Shown: positions 44,402 through 53,202 of the stretch, piece after piece
Layout: every line of letters starts with the position of its first letter
Numbering within the stretch: position 1 is the stretch's first letter
NCBI GenBank assembly: GCA_016928295.1
Contig: JAFGLA010000078.1
Coordinates: forward strand, 1-60,772
Length of the DNA: 60,772 nucleotides
Source of the DNA: Opitutales bacterium
GTDB taxonomy: Bacteria; Verrucomicrobiota; Verrucomicrobiia; Opitutales; Oceanipulchritudinaceae
Reading direction: 5' to 3'
Translations under genes and position numbers: made by a program
The notes under the pieces: model-generated
What the model was told of the DNA's origin: nothing
What the model saw: the letters and a program-made list of their open reading frames with translations, nothing else
The model's database searches: none

Positions 44402-45441
44402 GTTTCGACTTTGCCCATCCCGAATATTTCCTTCTTTTGCTGTTTATACCGCTCGCCCTCTGGGGGCTTGTGAGCCGCCGTCGCAAACGGCCCGGTCTTC
44501 TCTTTCCGGCCACGGCAAGAGCTGCGGATGCCGCAAAGGCGCAGGGTAAAAGCCATGCTCTTTTCTGGCTTTGCACTTTGCGGACTCTCGTAATTGCCCT
44601 GATTGTGACGGCTATGGCGGGGCCGCGCTTTGGCTCCGAAACCAAAGAGGTGGAATCAAGCGGCATTGATATAATGCTCGGCGTGGACATTTCCGGCTCG
44701 ATGCTGGCCGTGGACATGGATTGGAAGGGCAAGCGGGCAACGCGCCTTGAGGTCGTCAAGGGCGTGCTCGACGACTTTATTGAAAAGAGGCCCGCTGACC
44801 GCATCGGTATGATCGCCTTTGCGGGAGATCCCTATCTGGTCAGCCCTCTGACGCTGGAGCACTCCTGGCTTCGCGGCAATTTGCGCCGCATTCAGGTCGG
44901 CTCTGTCATTCCAAACGGAACAAGCGTTGGGCCGCCCCTTGGCATGGCGACAAACAGGTTGATGCAGAGCAAGGATTCCAAGAGCCGCATAGTCATCATG
45001 CTAACCGACGGGCGCGACGAGCCCGTGCCGCCGATTTCGCCCGTGAAATACGCGGAGGCCGCCGCCGCTTTGGGCGTAAAGGTCTATACCGTGGCCGTGG
45101 GGACTGATGGGCGCGTGCCTTCGTACATGCTGGCGCGCGACGGTAAGACAATCGCGCGGGATTCCCTCGGCAGGCCCGAGATTGGCTACATGCAGTCCTC
45201 GCTCGACGAGGATACGCTCGAAGCCATCGCGACGAAGGGTGGGGGGCGTTTCTTCCGCGCAAGAGACAGCGACGAATTGAAGCGCATTTACGAAGAAATC
45301 GACCAGCTTGAGAAGAGCGAGGTCAAGCTGACTTACCGCACCGAATATGACGATGCCTGGCTGATGCCCTTGTGCATTGCGTTCGTGCTGTTCATGTTCG
45401 AACAGGCACTGGCGTCGAGCTTCCTTCGCGCACTGCCGTAA
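44398..45441 (+). CDS. VWA-domain membrane protein, BatA-like
   Basis: 347 residues. Two N-terminal helices (about 9-25 and 57-75) and one C-terminal helix (about 317-338) frame a von Willebrand A domain. The MIDAS motif is intact: DISGS at 97-101, a Thr in NGTSVGPPLG, and an Asp in MLTDGRDE. It ends RYEE-like: IYEEIDQLEKSEVKLTYRTE, as in BatA. A second VWA gene (BatB) normally follows, but here infA comes next on the opposite strand. Confidence 0.9.
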   Translation: MSFDFAHPEYFLLLLFIPLALWGLVSRRRKRPGLLFPATARAADAAKAQGKSHALFWLCTLRTLVIALIVTAMAGPRFGSETKEVESSGIDIMLGVDISGSMLAVDMDWKGKRATRLEVVKGVLDDFIEKRPADRIGMIAFAGDPYLVSPLTLEHSWLRGNLRRIQVGSVIPNGTSVGPPLGMATNRLMQSKDSKSRIVIMLTDGRDEPVPPISPVKYAEAAAALGVKVYTVAVGTDGRVPSYMLARDGKTIARDSLGRPEIGYMQSSLDEDTLEAIATKGGGRFFRARDSDELKRIYEEIDQLEKSEVKLTYRTEYDDAWLMPLCIAFVLFMFEQALASSFLRALP

Positions 45442-45554
45442 GGACTTGCGCGAGAAGACGATTCTCGTCGGTTAAGACGAAGCGGTTAATTGCTCGCTTA
45501 CAGCAAAGGCGCGAGCGCGTTTCCCGCCCGGGGGCGTGTTCGTGGAACGCAGGC

Positions 45555-45845
45555 CTAACGACGACGCGGGCCGAAGCTGCGACGCGGACCACCGCCGGGA
45601 GCGCCGCCCGGAGGCGTGAAGTTCTGGTTGCGCAGACGGAAGGTGATGCGGGCCTTGTCGAGGTCGTGCGTATTCATCTCCATCTTGACCACGTCGCCGA
45701 CGGTGATGCGGATGAAGTGCTTGCGCAGCTTGCCGGAAATGTGTGCGAGCACCTGATGCCCGTTTGACAATTCCACACGGAACATCGTTCCGGGCAGCAC
45801 TGCCACGATCTTACCTTCTACTTCTACAATATCGGAATCCGGCAT
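45555..45845 (-). CDS. infA: Translation initiation factor IF-1 with Arg/Gly-rich tail
   Basis: 96 residues from ATG 45845. The OB-fold reads IVEVEGKIVAVLPGTMFRVE, LSNGHQVLAHISGKLRKHFI and RITVGDVVKMEMNTHDLDKA. It binds the 30S A site. E. coli IF-1 has 72 residues; here a tail of about 22 follows the core (QNFTPPGGAPGGGPRRSFGP then RRR). Substitutions such as MEMNTHDLDKARITFR for the usual VELSPYDLTKGRITYR show it is diverged. The gene stands alone. Confidence 0.88.
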   Translation of the reverse strand: MPDSDIVEVEGKIVAVLPGTMFRVELSNGHQVLAHISGKLRKHFIRITVGDVVKMEMNTHDLDKARITFRLRNQNFTPPGGAPGGGPRRSFGPRRR

Positions 45846-46070
45846 AAAAATCTCTGAGGCTTTCTCTACTAATCTATAAAATCGCGGCGGAAAACCCATC
45901 GCGACCTTTCAGAATTGAGCCATTTGCGCGAAACGCAAGACTGCTAATTAAAAAAGTTCCAGAGCATAGGAAAAGAAAGACCCCAACCCCCTGCATTCAA
46001 GGGCTTTGAAAAACAAAAAACGTTCATGGCTTTCGCCGCCGGGTTGCGCCCTTGGATATAGCGTTGTGGC

Positions 46071-46865
46071 CTAGTCCTCTGGTTTGTAGGGCGCGGGCGC
46101 TTGCAGGTAGTTGGCGTCAAAGTCCTTTGTGATGATCTGAAAGGCTTCTTCGGGGCTGTCTGCAAAGTGGAACAGTGACAGGTCTTCGGGGGATATGGTG
46201 CCCCATTCGACGAGCTTTGGGATGTTGACGACCTCGTTCCAGAACTCCCTGCCGTAGAGGATTACCGGAACGTGTTTGGTCGTTTTGCGCGTCTGGATTA
46301 CGGTCATCATCTCGAAGAACTCGTCCATCGTGCCAAAGCCGCCCGGGAAGACAACGAGGGCGCGGGTCAGGTAGAAGAACCAGAACTTGCGTATGAAGAA
46401 GTAGTGGAAGTTGAACGACAGTTCGGGCGATGAATAGTGGTTTATGCTTTGCTCGAAGGGCAGACTGATGCCAAAGGCCACCGAGCGGTGCCCCGCTTCA
46501 AACGCGCCGCGGTTTGTCGCTTCCATGATTCCCGGCCCGCCGCCCGAGCAGAGGTGGAACTTCTTCTTTTCAGGCAGGCGCACGGAGTAGTTGGATAAAA
46601 GAAATGCAAGGTGCCGCGCTCCTTCGTAGAACTTGGCCATGCGCTCAAGCTGCGGGTTGCCTTCGCTTTGTTCGGGCGGGCGGATTCGCGCCGAGCCGAA
46701 GAATACGACAGTGTTGCGTACATTGTTGGCCCTGAGACGTTGTTCCACTTCCAAAAGCTCGCACTGGACGCGAATCATGCGCGCTGGCGGGCTGGTTAGA
46801 AAGTCGTCGTTCAGGTAAGCCAGATCCGGACGTGGCGCTTCGGACGGGGGTATTCGTCGTGACAT
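46071..46865 (-). CDS. LOG-family protein (TIGR00730-like)
   Basis: 264 residues from ATG 46865. The lysine-decarboxylase-like Rossmann fold shows VVFFGSARI, CSGGGPGIMEATNRGAFEAG and the signature PGGFGTMDEFFEMMTVIQTRK. LOG proteins release cytokinin-type bases from nucleoside monophosphates; in bacteria many act as generic nucleotide phosphoribohydrolases. The longer N-terminus (about 70 residues before the first strand) is typical of the hexameric-type subgroup. Monocistronic. Confidence 0.9.
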   Translation of the reverse strand: MSRRIPPSEAPRPDLAYLNDDFLTSPPARMIRVQCELLEVEQRLRANNVRNTVVFFGSARIRPPEQSEGNPQLERMAKFYEGARHLAFLLSNYSVRLPEKKKFHLCSGGGPGIMEATNRGAFEAGHRSVAFGISLPFEQSINHYSSPELSFNFHYFFIRKFWFFYLTRALVVFPGGFGTMDEFFEMMTVIQTRKTTKHVPVILYGREFWNEVVNIPKLVEWGTISPEDLSLFHFADSPEEAFQIITKDFDANYLQAPAPYKPED

Positions 46866-47022
46866 GCCTCGCATTGTATATCGCAATTGCTTTCACTCAA
46901 GCCCGATAGCGCGAAAGCCCGCTTGTAATGACGCAATGGGATGGATAGGCTCTTTTTGTGCGCTCCGCGTATGCGGCAAGGGCACGGAATACTTTTCAGG
47001 CGGTGCAACTCGGATAGAGCAT

Positions 47023-47550
47023 ATGAGCAACTACGACTATCAGAAACAGCTTCAGAAGGTCTGGGAACACGCGGTGGAGGTCTATCGCAAGGGCGTTAGC
47101 GGCCCGGACGAGATGTTTTCCGAGGCGCAGAGCGCATTTCTAGCCTCCATCGGCCAGAACGAGCAGGAGATGTTCGACTATGCCGAGGATTACGCAAACG
47201 GTGGAGATCCCGCGTTTGGCGACGTTGCGGCAGTGGCGGACATTCGCCGCGCGTATTTTCTTAACGTTCAGGATGGCAAGCCGAGCGCGAGGGTGATAAA
47301 CCCCGACGCCCTTCCCGCGAAGAGTGCCGAGGTTGACGGCATCGCGTGGCTTCCGCGAATTATCGAAAAGGCCAAGGCGAAGCTGCGCGGCGAGCTGCAT
47401 CCGAGCGTCATGTACGGCTGCGCCGGAGACAGGGCCTTCCTGCGCCGCTGCGATATTCACTCTGCCGAGCTTCTCCGAAAGGTATGGGAGGAGGACGGAA
47501 ATGACGCCGTCGTGGTCCGCTGGGTAAAAGAGCGCATGAAGCGTGCCTAG
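47023..47550 (+). CDS. DUF5069-like protein
   Basis: 175 residues from ATG 47023. The C-terminal part has IAWLPRIIEKAKAKLRGELH, PSVMYGCAGDRAFLRRCDI and LRKVWEEDGNDAVVVRWVKE, the pattern I associate with DUF5069 (LPRxIxKxRAxLxGE...GxD...FL). The N-terminal helical region (YDYQKQLQKVWEHAVEVY) is unassigned. Function unknown; no active-site motif. Divergent from the LOG gene. Confidence 0.6.
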   Translation: MSNYDYQKQLQKVWEHAVEVYRKGVSGPDEMFSEAQSAFLASIGQNEQEMFDYAEDYANGGDPAFGDVAAVADIRRAYFLNVQDGKPSARVINPDALPAKSAEVDGIAWLPRIIEKAKAKLRGELHPSVMYGCAGDRAFLRRCDIHSAELLRKVWEEDGNDAVVVRWVKERMKRA

Positions 47551-47710
47551 TAGGCCGATTGAACTGCTTCGCATTGGGGCATAGGCCCAAAACTGTTTCA
47601 ATGAATGCTTGCCAAACGCATTGCCTCGGAGCAGTGCTTTGACATCGCGTATTGTCATACCGCGCGGGCTTGAACACGCCTTTGCGGGAATGCAGAACGC
47701 GCGCGCAATC

Positions 47711-48175
47711 ATGAGTTTCGATCCCGACAACCCGCCTGAAGGACTGTTTGTTTACCGCAGTCATGTGCCTTTTGACCATATAGATATGCAGGGCGTGCTG
47801 CATCATTCGCGGCATTTTCTGCATGTCGAAGCGGCCTCGCACGCGTTTTTCGTCCATGTGATGGAGGCTGCGGGGTTTGAGCCGGAGCGCTATCCCGACC
47901 AGAACGGCGTCGTGCGCCACATGAGCATAGACTATCTAAAACCCTTGTACGGAGTGCGGGACATTATCGTGACTTTGCGCGTTGTGAGGCTTCGTTCCTG
48001 CTCGATGAGCGTGGCCTTCGAGCTTCGCAGTGCCGACGGTAGCGAGCTGTTTTCAAAGGGGGAGCGCGAGGTGTGCCGCGTGAAGCACGGAGAGCTGCGC
48101 CCTTCGATGTGGAGCGAGCAATACCGGGAGCGTTTTTCCCGTTGGCTGGAGGCAGCAAATAATGCGGCTAAATGA
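47711..48175 (+). CDS. 4-hydroxybenzoyl-CoA-type thioesterase
   Basis: 154 residues from ATG 47711. Hot-dog fold with VPFDHIDMQGVLHHSRHFLH (family D-x-D-xx-G-x-xxNxxY pattern, with His replacing Asn-Tyr residues), MSIDYLKPLYGVRDIIVTL and MSVAFELRSADGSELFSKGE. The substrate acyl-CoA is unknown. Close to YbgC in layout but without tol-pal genes nearby. Convergent with the rhomboid gene. Confidence 0.82.
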   Translation: MSFDPDNPPEGLFVYRSHVPFDHIDMQGVLHHSRHFLHVEAASHAFFVHVMEAAGFEPERYPDQNGVVRHMSIDYLKPLYGVRDIIVTLRVVRLRSCSMSVAFELRSADGSELFSKGEREVCRVKHGELRPSMWSEQYRERFSRWLEAANNAAK

Positions 48176-48196
48176 GGGTCTGGCACCTCGTTACGT

Positions 48197-49057
48197 CTAT
48201 TTGCCCAGTATGTCGCGTGCACGGTCCAGAGTGCGCTTTTCTTCGTCGCTGAGCGTTCCAAAGCCCTGCACGTTGATTTTGTCCAGAATGCGGTCCACTT
48301 CCGCACGAAGTTGGGTGCGGCTTTTGATGTCGATTTTGAAGCGCGGTGCACTGTTTTTGTCCTGCATCCTGCCCCGGGAGCGACGGACTATGCTGCCTGT
48401 GGACGGGAACAGGGATATGCCTAGGACTGCCTTGCGGAAGTAGAGCAGCCCCGCAAGCATCCCGCCAAGGTGTGCGGAACTGGCGACATCGCTTACGCCC
48501 TGAAGTTCGGCAGTGAGCATTATGACCTCGACGAAGGCCAGTATTATGAGCAGCTTGCGCGGCCTGACTGTAACGGGCAGCACAAAGAAGACTAGAAAGG
48601 TTATCGGTTGGTCGGGCCTTGCAAGGCAGTAGGCCGTAAGTATGCCCATGGCCACAGCCGAGGCTCCAAGCAGAGAGAAGCCGCCCGGCCCGAGGTGGAA
48701 GAGTAAAAAGACAGCCGCCCCGCCAAGGGCCGTCCAAAGGCAAAGCCACACAAAGCGGCGCTTGCCCAGCTCCATCTGCACGGGTCTTCCGACCATGTAG
48801 ATTATTAGCAGGTTGATAATCAGGTGCCAGGGGCTGCCGTGCGCAAAGGCGTAGCTGACTGGGGTCCACACGCGCATGTTGAGCAAGCCCCCCTTGGTCA
48901 TTGCGAGGAACTCGGTCACAGCCGTGCTCTTGAAGAGAATGACGGAAAATACCTGCAATAGGTAGCCCAGTGTCATCAGGCCCAGTATCCACAGCAAGGG
49001 GTCGGTGCGACGCTCGTTTACTGCGAACCTCATGTACTGGCGGTCGTAAATGGACAT
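48197..49057 (-). CDS. Rhomboid-family intramembrane serine protease
   Basis: 286 residues from ATG 49057. Six helices. The HxxxN-type motif is SPWHLIINLLIIYMVG, the catalytic Ser133 is in LLGASAVAMG (GASA in place of the commoner GxSG), and the catalytic His196 is in SSAHLGGMLAG. Thus the Ser-His pair is complete. The soluble C-terminus ends LRAEVDRILDKINVQGFGTL and SDEEKRTLDRARDIL, a helical tail common in rhomboids of Bacteroidota and Verrucomicrobiota. The long in-frame extension to 49486 overlaps ferredoxin antisense and is not coding. Confidence 0.9.
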   Translation of the reverse strand: MSIYDRQYMRFAVNERRTDPLLWILGLMTLGYLLQVFSVILFKSTAVTEFLAMTKGGLLNMRVWTPVSYAFAHGSPWHLIINLLIIYMVGRPVQMELGKRRFVWLCLWTALGGAAVFLLFHLGPGGFSLLGASAVAMGILTAYCLARPDQPITFLVFFVLPVTVRPRKLLIILAFVEVIMLTAELQGVSDVASSAHLGGMLAGLLYFRKAVLGISLFPSTGSIVRRSRGRMQDKNSAPRFKIDIKSRTQLRAEVDRILDKINVQGFGTLSDEEKRTLDRARDILGK

Positions 49058-49345
49058 TGGTGAAAAGTTTGCAGGCGTTTGCAAGTGCCGCCCGTAGCTC
49101 GTCTCTCTTGCTATACGCTGTATGTAAACGGTTCTGTTTTCAAGCATTTGAACCGTGCGAGGCGCAACATGCGTAAAGCTTTGTCCTCTGACTGCCCCTT
49201 GTGTGCGTCGGTTCCATGCTTCATGTCCTCTTGACAGTCCGTGCAGGGGAAACATCCTAAGACTAATGGCGCGTGATGACGCTTGGCTGTCTTTCGCGTG
49301 CAACTGTTTTATTAACCAGAGAAAAATCACGAAAGAGCGCAAGAG

Positions 49346-49576
49346 ATGGCAGACAAATCCAGCAAGTGGAAGATCAACGTCGCGGGGAAGTTTTATGTGG
49401 ATGACCAGTGCATCGACTGCGACCTTTGCCGCGAGATGGCACCTGCGTTCTTCACCCGTGCCGACGACGGCTACTCGTTTGTCCACAAGCAGCCCGTGAC
49501 CCCAGAAGAAATCGCCCTTTGCGAGGAAGCCCTAAACGACTGCCCAGTGCAGGCAATAGGCGACGACGGGGAATAG
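49346..49576 (+). CDS. [4Fe-4S] ferredoxin, single cluster
   Basis: 76 residues. The cluster ligands are CIDCDLC (the third Cys of the usual CxxCxxC) and a distal CPVQAIG, giving four Cys for one cubane. WKINVAGKFYVDDQCIDCDL is typical of the 4Fe-4S ferredoxins used by P450s and other enzymes (Fer_4_15 type). Partner unknown. Divergent from rhomboid; the promoter may be TTGACA near 49232. Confidence 0.9.
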   Translation: MADKSSKWKINVAGKFYVDDQCIDCDLCREMAPAFFTRADDGYSFVHKQPVTPEEIALCEEALNDCPVQAIGDDGE

Positions 49577-49804
49577 GGCGTTAGCCAAGGCGCCGATAGG
49601 GTTGTTAACCCCATTGAGACGGTTCTGCTTGCGAGGTGACACTCAGTAGCCTTTTGTGGCATTTGTTGAGTGTGTGAGGCGGGCGGGTTGTTTGCGCTTC
49701 GCTGAAGACGATTTGGCCGAGCATTGTTTGTGCCTAATTTTCAGCGTTTTGTAAATGCTCGTCCACCCGTTGACTTTTCAAGATTATACAGGATTGTTAA
49801 GGTG

Positions 49805-50134
49805 ATGAAAATCACGGCTTACATTAGTCCCGATTGTCCGTGGAGCGGCAGCGTAGTGCTCGTTCTGGAAAAATACGGCCTTGATTTTGAAATTCGCAAC
49901 GTTGCCGAGGATTCGCAGGCAATGGAGGACATGCGGCGTCTGTCAAAGCAGGCTCACACTCCATGCGTGGTGATTGACGGGGCCATGCTGCCCGATACTA
50001 CGGGACAGGAGGTGGAGGATTACCTTCTGTCCCGCCAGCTTGTAAACTGCACTCCAGCGCCCACGACTCCGGTTTTGGACGTGCCGTCCTATATAGCGGG
50101 CGTGCGCCTTGCCGATACCAAGCGCGTATTCTAG
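49805..50134 (+). CDS. Glutaredoxin-like protein, monothiol active site
   Basis: 109 residues. Thioredoxin fold: MKITAYISPDCPWSGSVVLV with CPWS in place of CPYC, cis-Pro in HTPCVVIDGAMLPDT, and a final helix. The resolving Cys is missing, so it acts as a monothiol Grx or in Fe-S handling; the next Cys in HTPCV follows the cis-Pro. A C-terminal extension of about 30 residues (TPAPTTPVLDVPSYIAGVRL) is unusual. AAGG lies just before the start. Terminator follows. Confidence 0.85.
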   Translation: MKITAYISPDCPWSGSVVLVLEKYGLDFEIRNVAEDSQAMEDMRRLSKQAHTPCVVIDGAMLPDTTGQEVEDYLLSRQLVNCTPAPTTPVLDVPSYIAGVRLADTKRVF

Positions 50135-50220
50135 GGTACTGGCAAAAGATGAGCTGGGCCAAGGCACGGCTGGCATGGATGAGTTGCCAGTAATACAGAT
50201 TGTGGCCGGGGAAACTTTAC

Positions 50221-50254
50221 AAAAAAGCGCAGCCTTGTGAGCCGCGCTTTTTTT
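50221..50254 (+). terminator. Terminator of the glutaredoxin gene
   Basis: Arms AAAAAAGCGC / GCGCTTTTTT with a 13-base middle, then a further T. Confidence 0.88.
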
Positions 50255-50301
50255 GTGTCCCAAGAATTGGAAACGAATCTGCCTTCAGGGAGGCTTTTCC
50301 C

Positions 50302-50398
50302 CTAGGGAGCGTTTGCAAATAGAACTCCCGTCGGAATACGGGCGTCTTTTCGGTGAAAAACCGCCCCCTCGGTCCGTCTATTTGCAAACACTCCCTAG
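50302..50398. repeat. Dispersed inverted-repeat element, best-preserved copy (97 bp)
   Basis: Terminal repeats GGGAGCGTTTGCAAATAG and CTATTTGCAAACACTCCC match at 17 of 18 positions, and both are bordered by TA (CTAG on each side). Inside are CCCGT-CGGAAT-ACGGG and GTCTTTTCGGTGAAAAACC. It fills the gap between the glutaredoxin terminator and the convergent secreted-protein gene. That gene's TAG stop (50395-50397, minus) is made of the last bases of the element. Confidence 0.88.
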
Positions 50399-51594
50399 TT
50401 CGAGTAGGCGCCGGAGACGCCCCACCAGCCCTTCAGGTCATTGCCGGAGCCGTAGGAGCTTCCCTGACGCATTTCCCCGTCAAAGGCGTAAAAGACGCGC
50501 TCTGCGGCGTAGCCGCTCTGAGGAACGAAGTATAGCCAGGAGGCGCCCTTGCTCGCGCCGTTAATCATGGCGTCGTAGGCGTAGATATATGGGTAAGTGG
50601 CTTCGTTGGTGGCGAGCCAGCCAAGGTTGTAATCATAGAAAATGGCCCAGCGTTCGTTGTTGCTCACAAGGGCCTCGCCGTAGAGGTAGCCGTGCTGCTC
50701 GTGCCAGAAGAAGCAGTGGTTTTCCGCCACAAAGCCGTTCCACGCATCGTTGTTGCGCGGGGAGTAAACAAAGCCGTACTGGCCGAACCAGGGCGAATTG
50801 AGCCAACCGCTTTCGCTGTCGTAGTTCGAGCCGCAGTACCAGTAGCTGTCCGCATCCAGCAGATCCGCAACGCCGTCGCTGTCGCTATCGTTTTCATCGC
50901 TTACGGTGACAAGGAAAATGCTCTCCGCCACTGTGTCGCCCATTACATCGGTCAAGATGACGCCGCCAATGCTGCCGTTTTCCAGCACTTCCAAGAAGCC
51001 CTCGGAGAACTTTGCATTCCCTTCGGCTGTATCAATCCAGAAGGGGGCTTCCATCTCCAACTCGCCCTCGTAAGTGCAGAGGTAGTTGATGACCGATTCC
51101 CCGCTTCCCGTGTCGAACTTCATCGCTCCGGCTGTGGGGCTGTAAGTTAACGAGGCGCTCCTGCCTCCGAGCGGGGATTCCGCCGTCTGGCGCGTGATAG
51201 CGGCGTTTGCAAGACCGCCTGCGAGGGGGATGACGCCCACTATTGCGGAAGAACCTGTGCTGCCTGAGCCTATGCTTGTTTCAAAAACGATTACGCCCTC
51301 GCCATGCGTTTCGCCCGTGGCCGCGTTCACGAGTATGAAATCACCGCCGATGATGCCTGTTGTGCCCTCGGGCGCCTGCATCCCTTCTATAATCATGTGC
51401 GTGACGTTCGTGTTGTCCGCGTAATAGGCAGCCGTGTGCGCGTCAGGCATTCCTTCGAACACTCCGCCGCTTGTTGTGGAAAGCGCGGTGAAGCTGATTT
51501 GGGCACCGCTTGTGTATTCGTTTGCTCCGGCCGCAAAAGCCATGGATGTGCTGAAAAGTGCCAGAGAGGAGACGAGTATCTGCTTTTTGGTCAT
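50395..51594 (-). CDS. Secreted aromatic-rich protein with Ca-binding-type repeat
   Basis: 399 residues from ATG 51594, signal peptide with cleavage near AFAAGA. Residues 25-230 are a beta-rich, Gly/Ser-rich domain of unknown type. DENDSDSDGVADLLDADS (233-250) is a calcium-binding thrombospondin type 3-like repeat. Residues 250-375 are a Trp/Tyr-rich module (GQYGFVYSPRNNDAW, WAIFYDYNLGWLATNEATYP, YIYAYD, SWLYF) that resembles residues 486-563 of the CE15 esterase. No PEP-CTERM tail. Role unknown; surface attachment or sugar binding is a guess from the aromatic content. Confidence 0.7.
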   Translation of the reverse strand: MTKKQILVSSLALFSTSMAFAAGANEYTSGAQISFTALSTTSGGVFEGMPDAHTAAYYADNTNVTHMIIEGMQAPEGTTGIIGGDFILVNAATGETHGEGVIVFETSIGSGSTGSSAIVGVIPLAGGLANAAITRQTAESPLGGRSASLTYSPTAGAMKFDTGSGESVINYLCTYEGELEMEAPFWIDTAEGNAKFSEGFLEVLENGSIGGVILTDVMGDTVAESIFLVTVSDENDSDSDGVADLLDADSYWYCGSNYDSESGWLNSPWFGQYGFVYSPRNNDAWNGFVAENHCFFWHEQHGYLYGEALVSNNERWAIFYDYNLGWLATNEATYPYIYAYDAMINGASKGASWLYFVPQSGYAAERVFYAFDGEMRQGSSYGSGNDLKGWWGVSGAYSN

Positions 51595-51804
51595 GATGGG
51601 ATCTTCAAGAACAGGTGGGATTGCGCAAAAACCGCCGCGCAGGGCGGTTGTGGGGGGAACCTTTTCACTCTGTTCTTTGCCGACCAATTACGCAAGCGTA
51701 CTTTTCGCGCGCATGGCATGGCCCGGGCGCGTGTTCAAAGACGCTCCTTAAAGCATTGGGGGCCGCTCTATGACCCATCTGCCAAGCCGTTTGCGCCTAT
51801 TCGC

Positions 51805-52650
51805 TTACAGGCGGCAGGTCTTGATGTCGTGGGCGATTATGCCGTGCGCGCCAAGCTCGCTCAGCCTGTCTATCACCTTGTTCAGTTCCTTGCGCTTAAC
51901 CATCGCCGCGACGGCCATCCAGTCACTGTCGTGCACTGGGGACAGGGTCGGGCTTTTTACGCCGGGCGTAATCGAGCATACTTCGTCAAGACGCGCCTTC
52001 GGAGCAACGTATTCGAGCAGGCAGTATTCGCGCGCGACTAGGATGCCCTGCACGCGGCGCACAAGCTGGGCAATCAGGGCGTTGTCCGCCTTGCCCGGTG
52101 CTGCCACTAGCACCGCTTCGCTGTACATCACCGGCTCGCCGATTATTTCCAGCCCAGCTTCCATGAGCGTGCGGCCGGAGTCGACCACGTCCGCAATCGC
52201 GTCCGCGACGCCGAGCTGGATGGATATTTCCACCGCGCCGTCGAGCTTTACGATGTTCGCCTTGACGCCGATTTTGGCCAGATCGTTCGTCACGATGTTC
52301 GGGTAGCTCGTGGCGACTCGCAGGCCCTGCATCTTGGCTGGCGTAATGCCTGCACCTTTCGGAGCGGCGTAGCAAAAACGGGATTTGCCAAAGCCCAAGG
52401 GCAGCACTTCGACGATGTTCGCCTGACTGTCCTCGGAAAGGTCGCGCCCTGTGATGCCTGCGTCAACCACGCCGTTTGCCGCGTAAACGGCTATGTCGCG
52501 CGGGCGCAGATACAGAAACTCTATGTCGTGCTCGCGGTCGAGGATGCTAAGCTCCCGCCCGTAGCGGCGGCAGCGGTATCCGGCGGTGGCCAGAATCTCG
52601 ACAGCACCCTCGGACAGGGCGCCCTTGTTGGGAATGGCTACTTTGAGCAT
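51805..52650 (-). CDS. hisG: ATP phosphoribosyltransferase, long form
   Basis: First step of histidine synthesis. 281 residues, so the long HisG with its own C-terminal ACT-like regulatory domain (about 210-281), which needs no HisZ. Seen: LKVAIPNKGALSEGAVEIL, GRDLSEDSQANIVEVLPLGF, VATSYPNIVTNDL, and the PRPP loop DGAVEISIQLGVADAIADVVDSGRTL. Histidine feedback is expected. hisE lies 60 bp upstream on the same strand. Confidence 0.95.
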   Translation of the reverse strand: MLKVAIPNKGALSEGAVEILATAGYRCRRYGRELSILDREHDIEFLYLRPRDIAVYAANGVVDAGITGRDLSEDSQANIVEVLPLGFGKSRFCYAAPKGAGITPAKMQGLRVATSYPNIVTNDLAKIGVKANIVKLDGAVEISIQLGVADAIADVVDSGRTLMEAGLEIIGEPVMYSEAVLVAAPGKADNALIAQLVRRVQGILVAREYCLLEYVAPKARLDEVCSITPGVKSPTLSPVHDSDWMAVAAMVKRKELNKVIDRLSELGAHGIIAHDIKTCRL

Positions 52651-52710
52651 GTTGAAAAAAGTAAAAACGTTGGAAAAATAAAGTGAGGATGTCGCTTGTA
52701 TGCTGCTTGA

Positions 52711-52974
52711 TTACAAATACTTGTAAACGTCGTCCAGTTCCAGCCCGCAGGCTATCATCATGCACTGGGCGTGGTAGAAAAGCTGTGAGATTTCCTCGGC
52801 GGCCTCTTCGCGGCTCTGGTATTCGGCTGCCATCCAGACCTCGGCGGCCTCTTCGACAACCTTCTTGCCTATGGCGTGCTTGCCAGCCTTTAGCATCTTG
52901 ACGGTGCCCGAGTCGGGATCGCCACGTTCAGCCTTGACCTTCAGCTCCGCAAACAGCTCCTCGAATCTTTTCAT
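52711..52974 (-). CDS. hisE: Phosphoribosyl-ATP pyrophosphohydrolase
   Basis: Second step of histidine synthesis, as a separate protein and not fused to HisI. 87 residues from ATG 52974: [40 protein letters not shown] and [20 protein letters not shown], the MazG-type ExxE-x(n)-ExxD-like metal site (EEAAEV, EEISQL). Forms a hisE-hisG pair. The in-frame extension upstream is not conserved. Confidence 0.92.
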   Translation of the reverse strand: MKRFEELFAELKVKAERGDPDSGTVKMLKAGKHAIGKKVVEEAAEVWMAAEYQSREEAAEEISQLFYHAQCMMIACGLELDDVYKYL

Positions 52975-53202
52975 TCCGCAAGAGTGTAGGGATTGCGCAT
53001 GGGTTCTGCAAGGCTGCACTGAAGCCCAAGACAAGCTCACAGAAAAGGCCTTCTTCAAGGGGAGCGTTATTTGTTCGTCCGAAATGTAAAAAAGTGAATT
53101 GTAAAAAGGCATTCCTTATGTAAAATAACTATTTATCGCGAGATTCGATGTCGTGACGATTCCGTTCCGAACGGGAGTAATTTCAAACTTTTCCTAGCAA
53201 CA

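Noticed and set aside
50395-51594. PEP-CTERM sorting signal on the secreted proteins, given the EpsI-like gene
   Set aside because: Neither this protein (ends GWWGVSGAYSN) nor the CE15 protein (ends EPEPVVPMFD) has the PEP motif, hydrophobic helix and basic tail.
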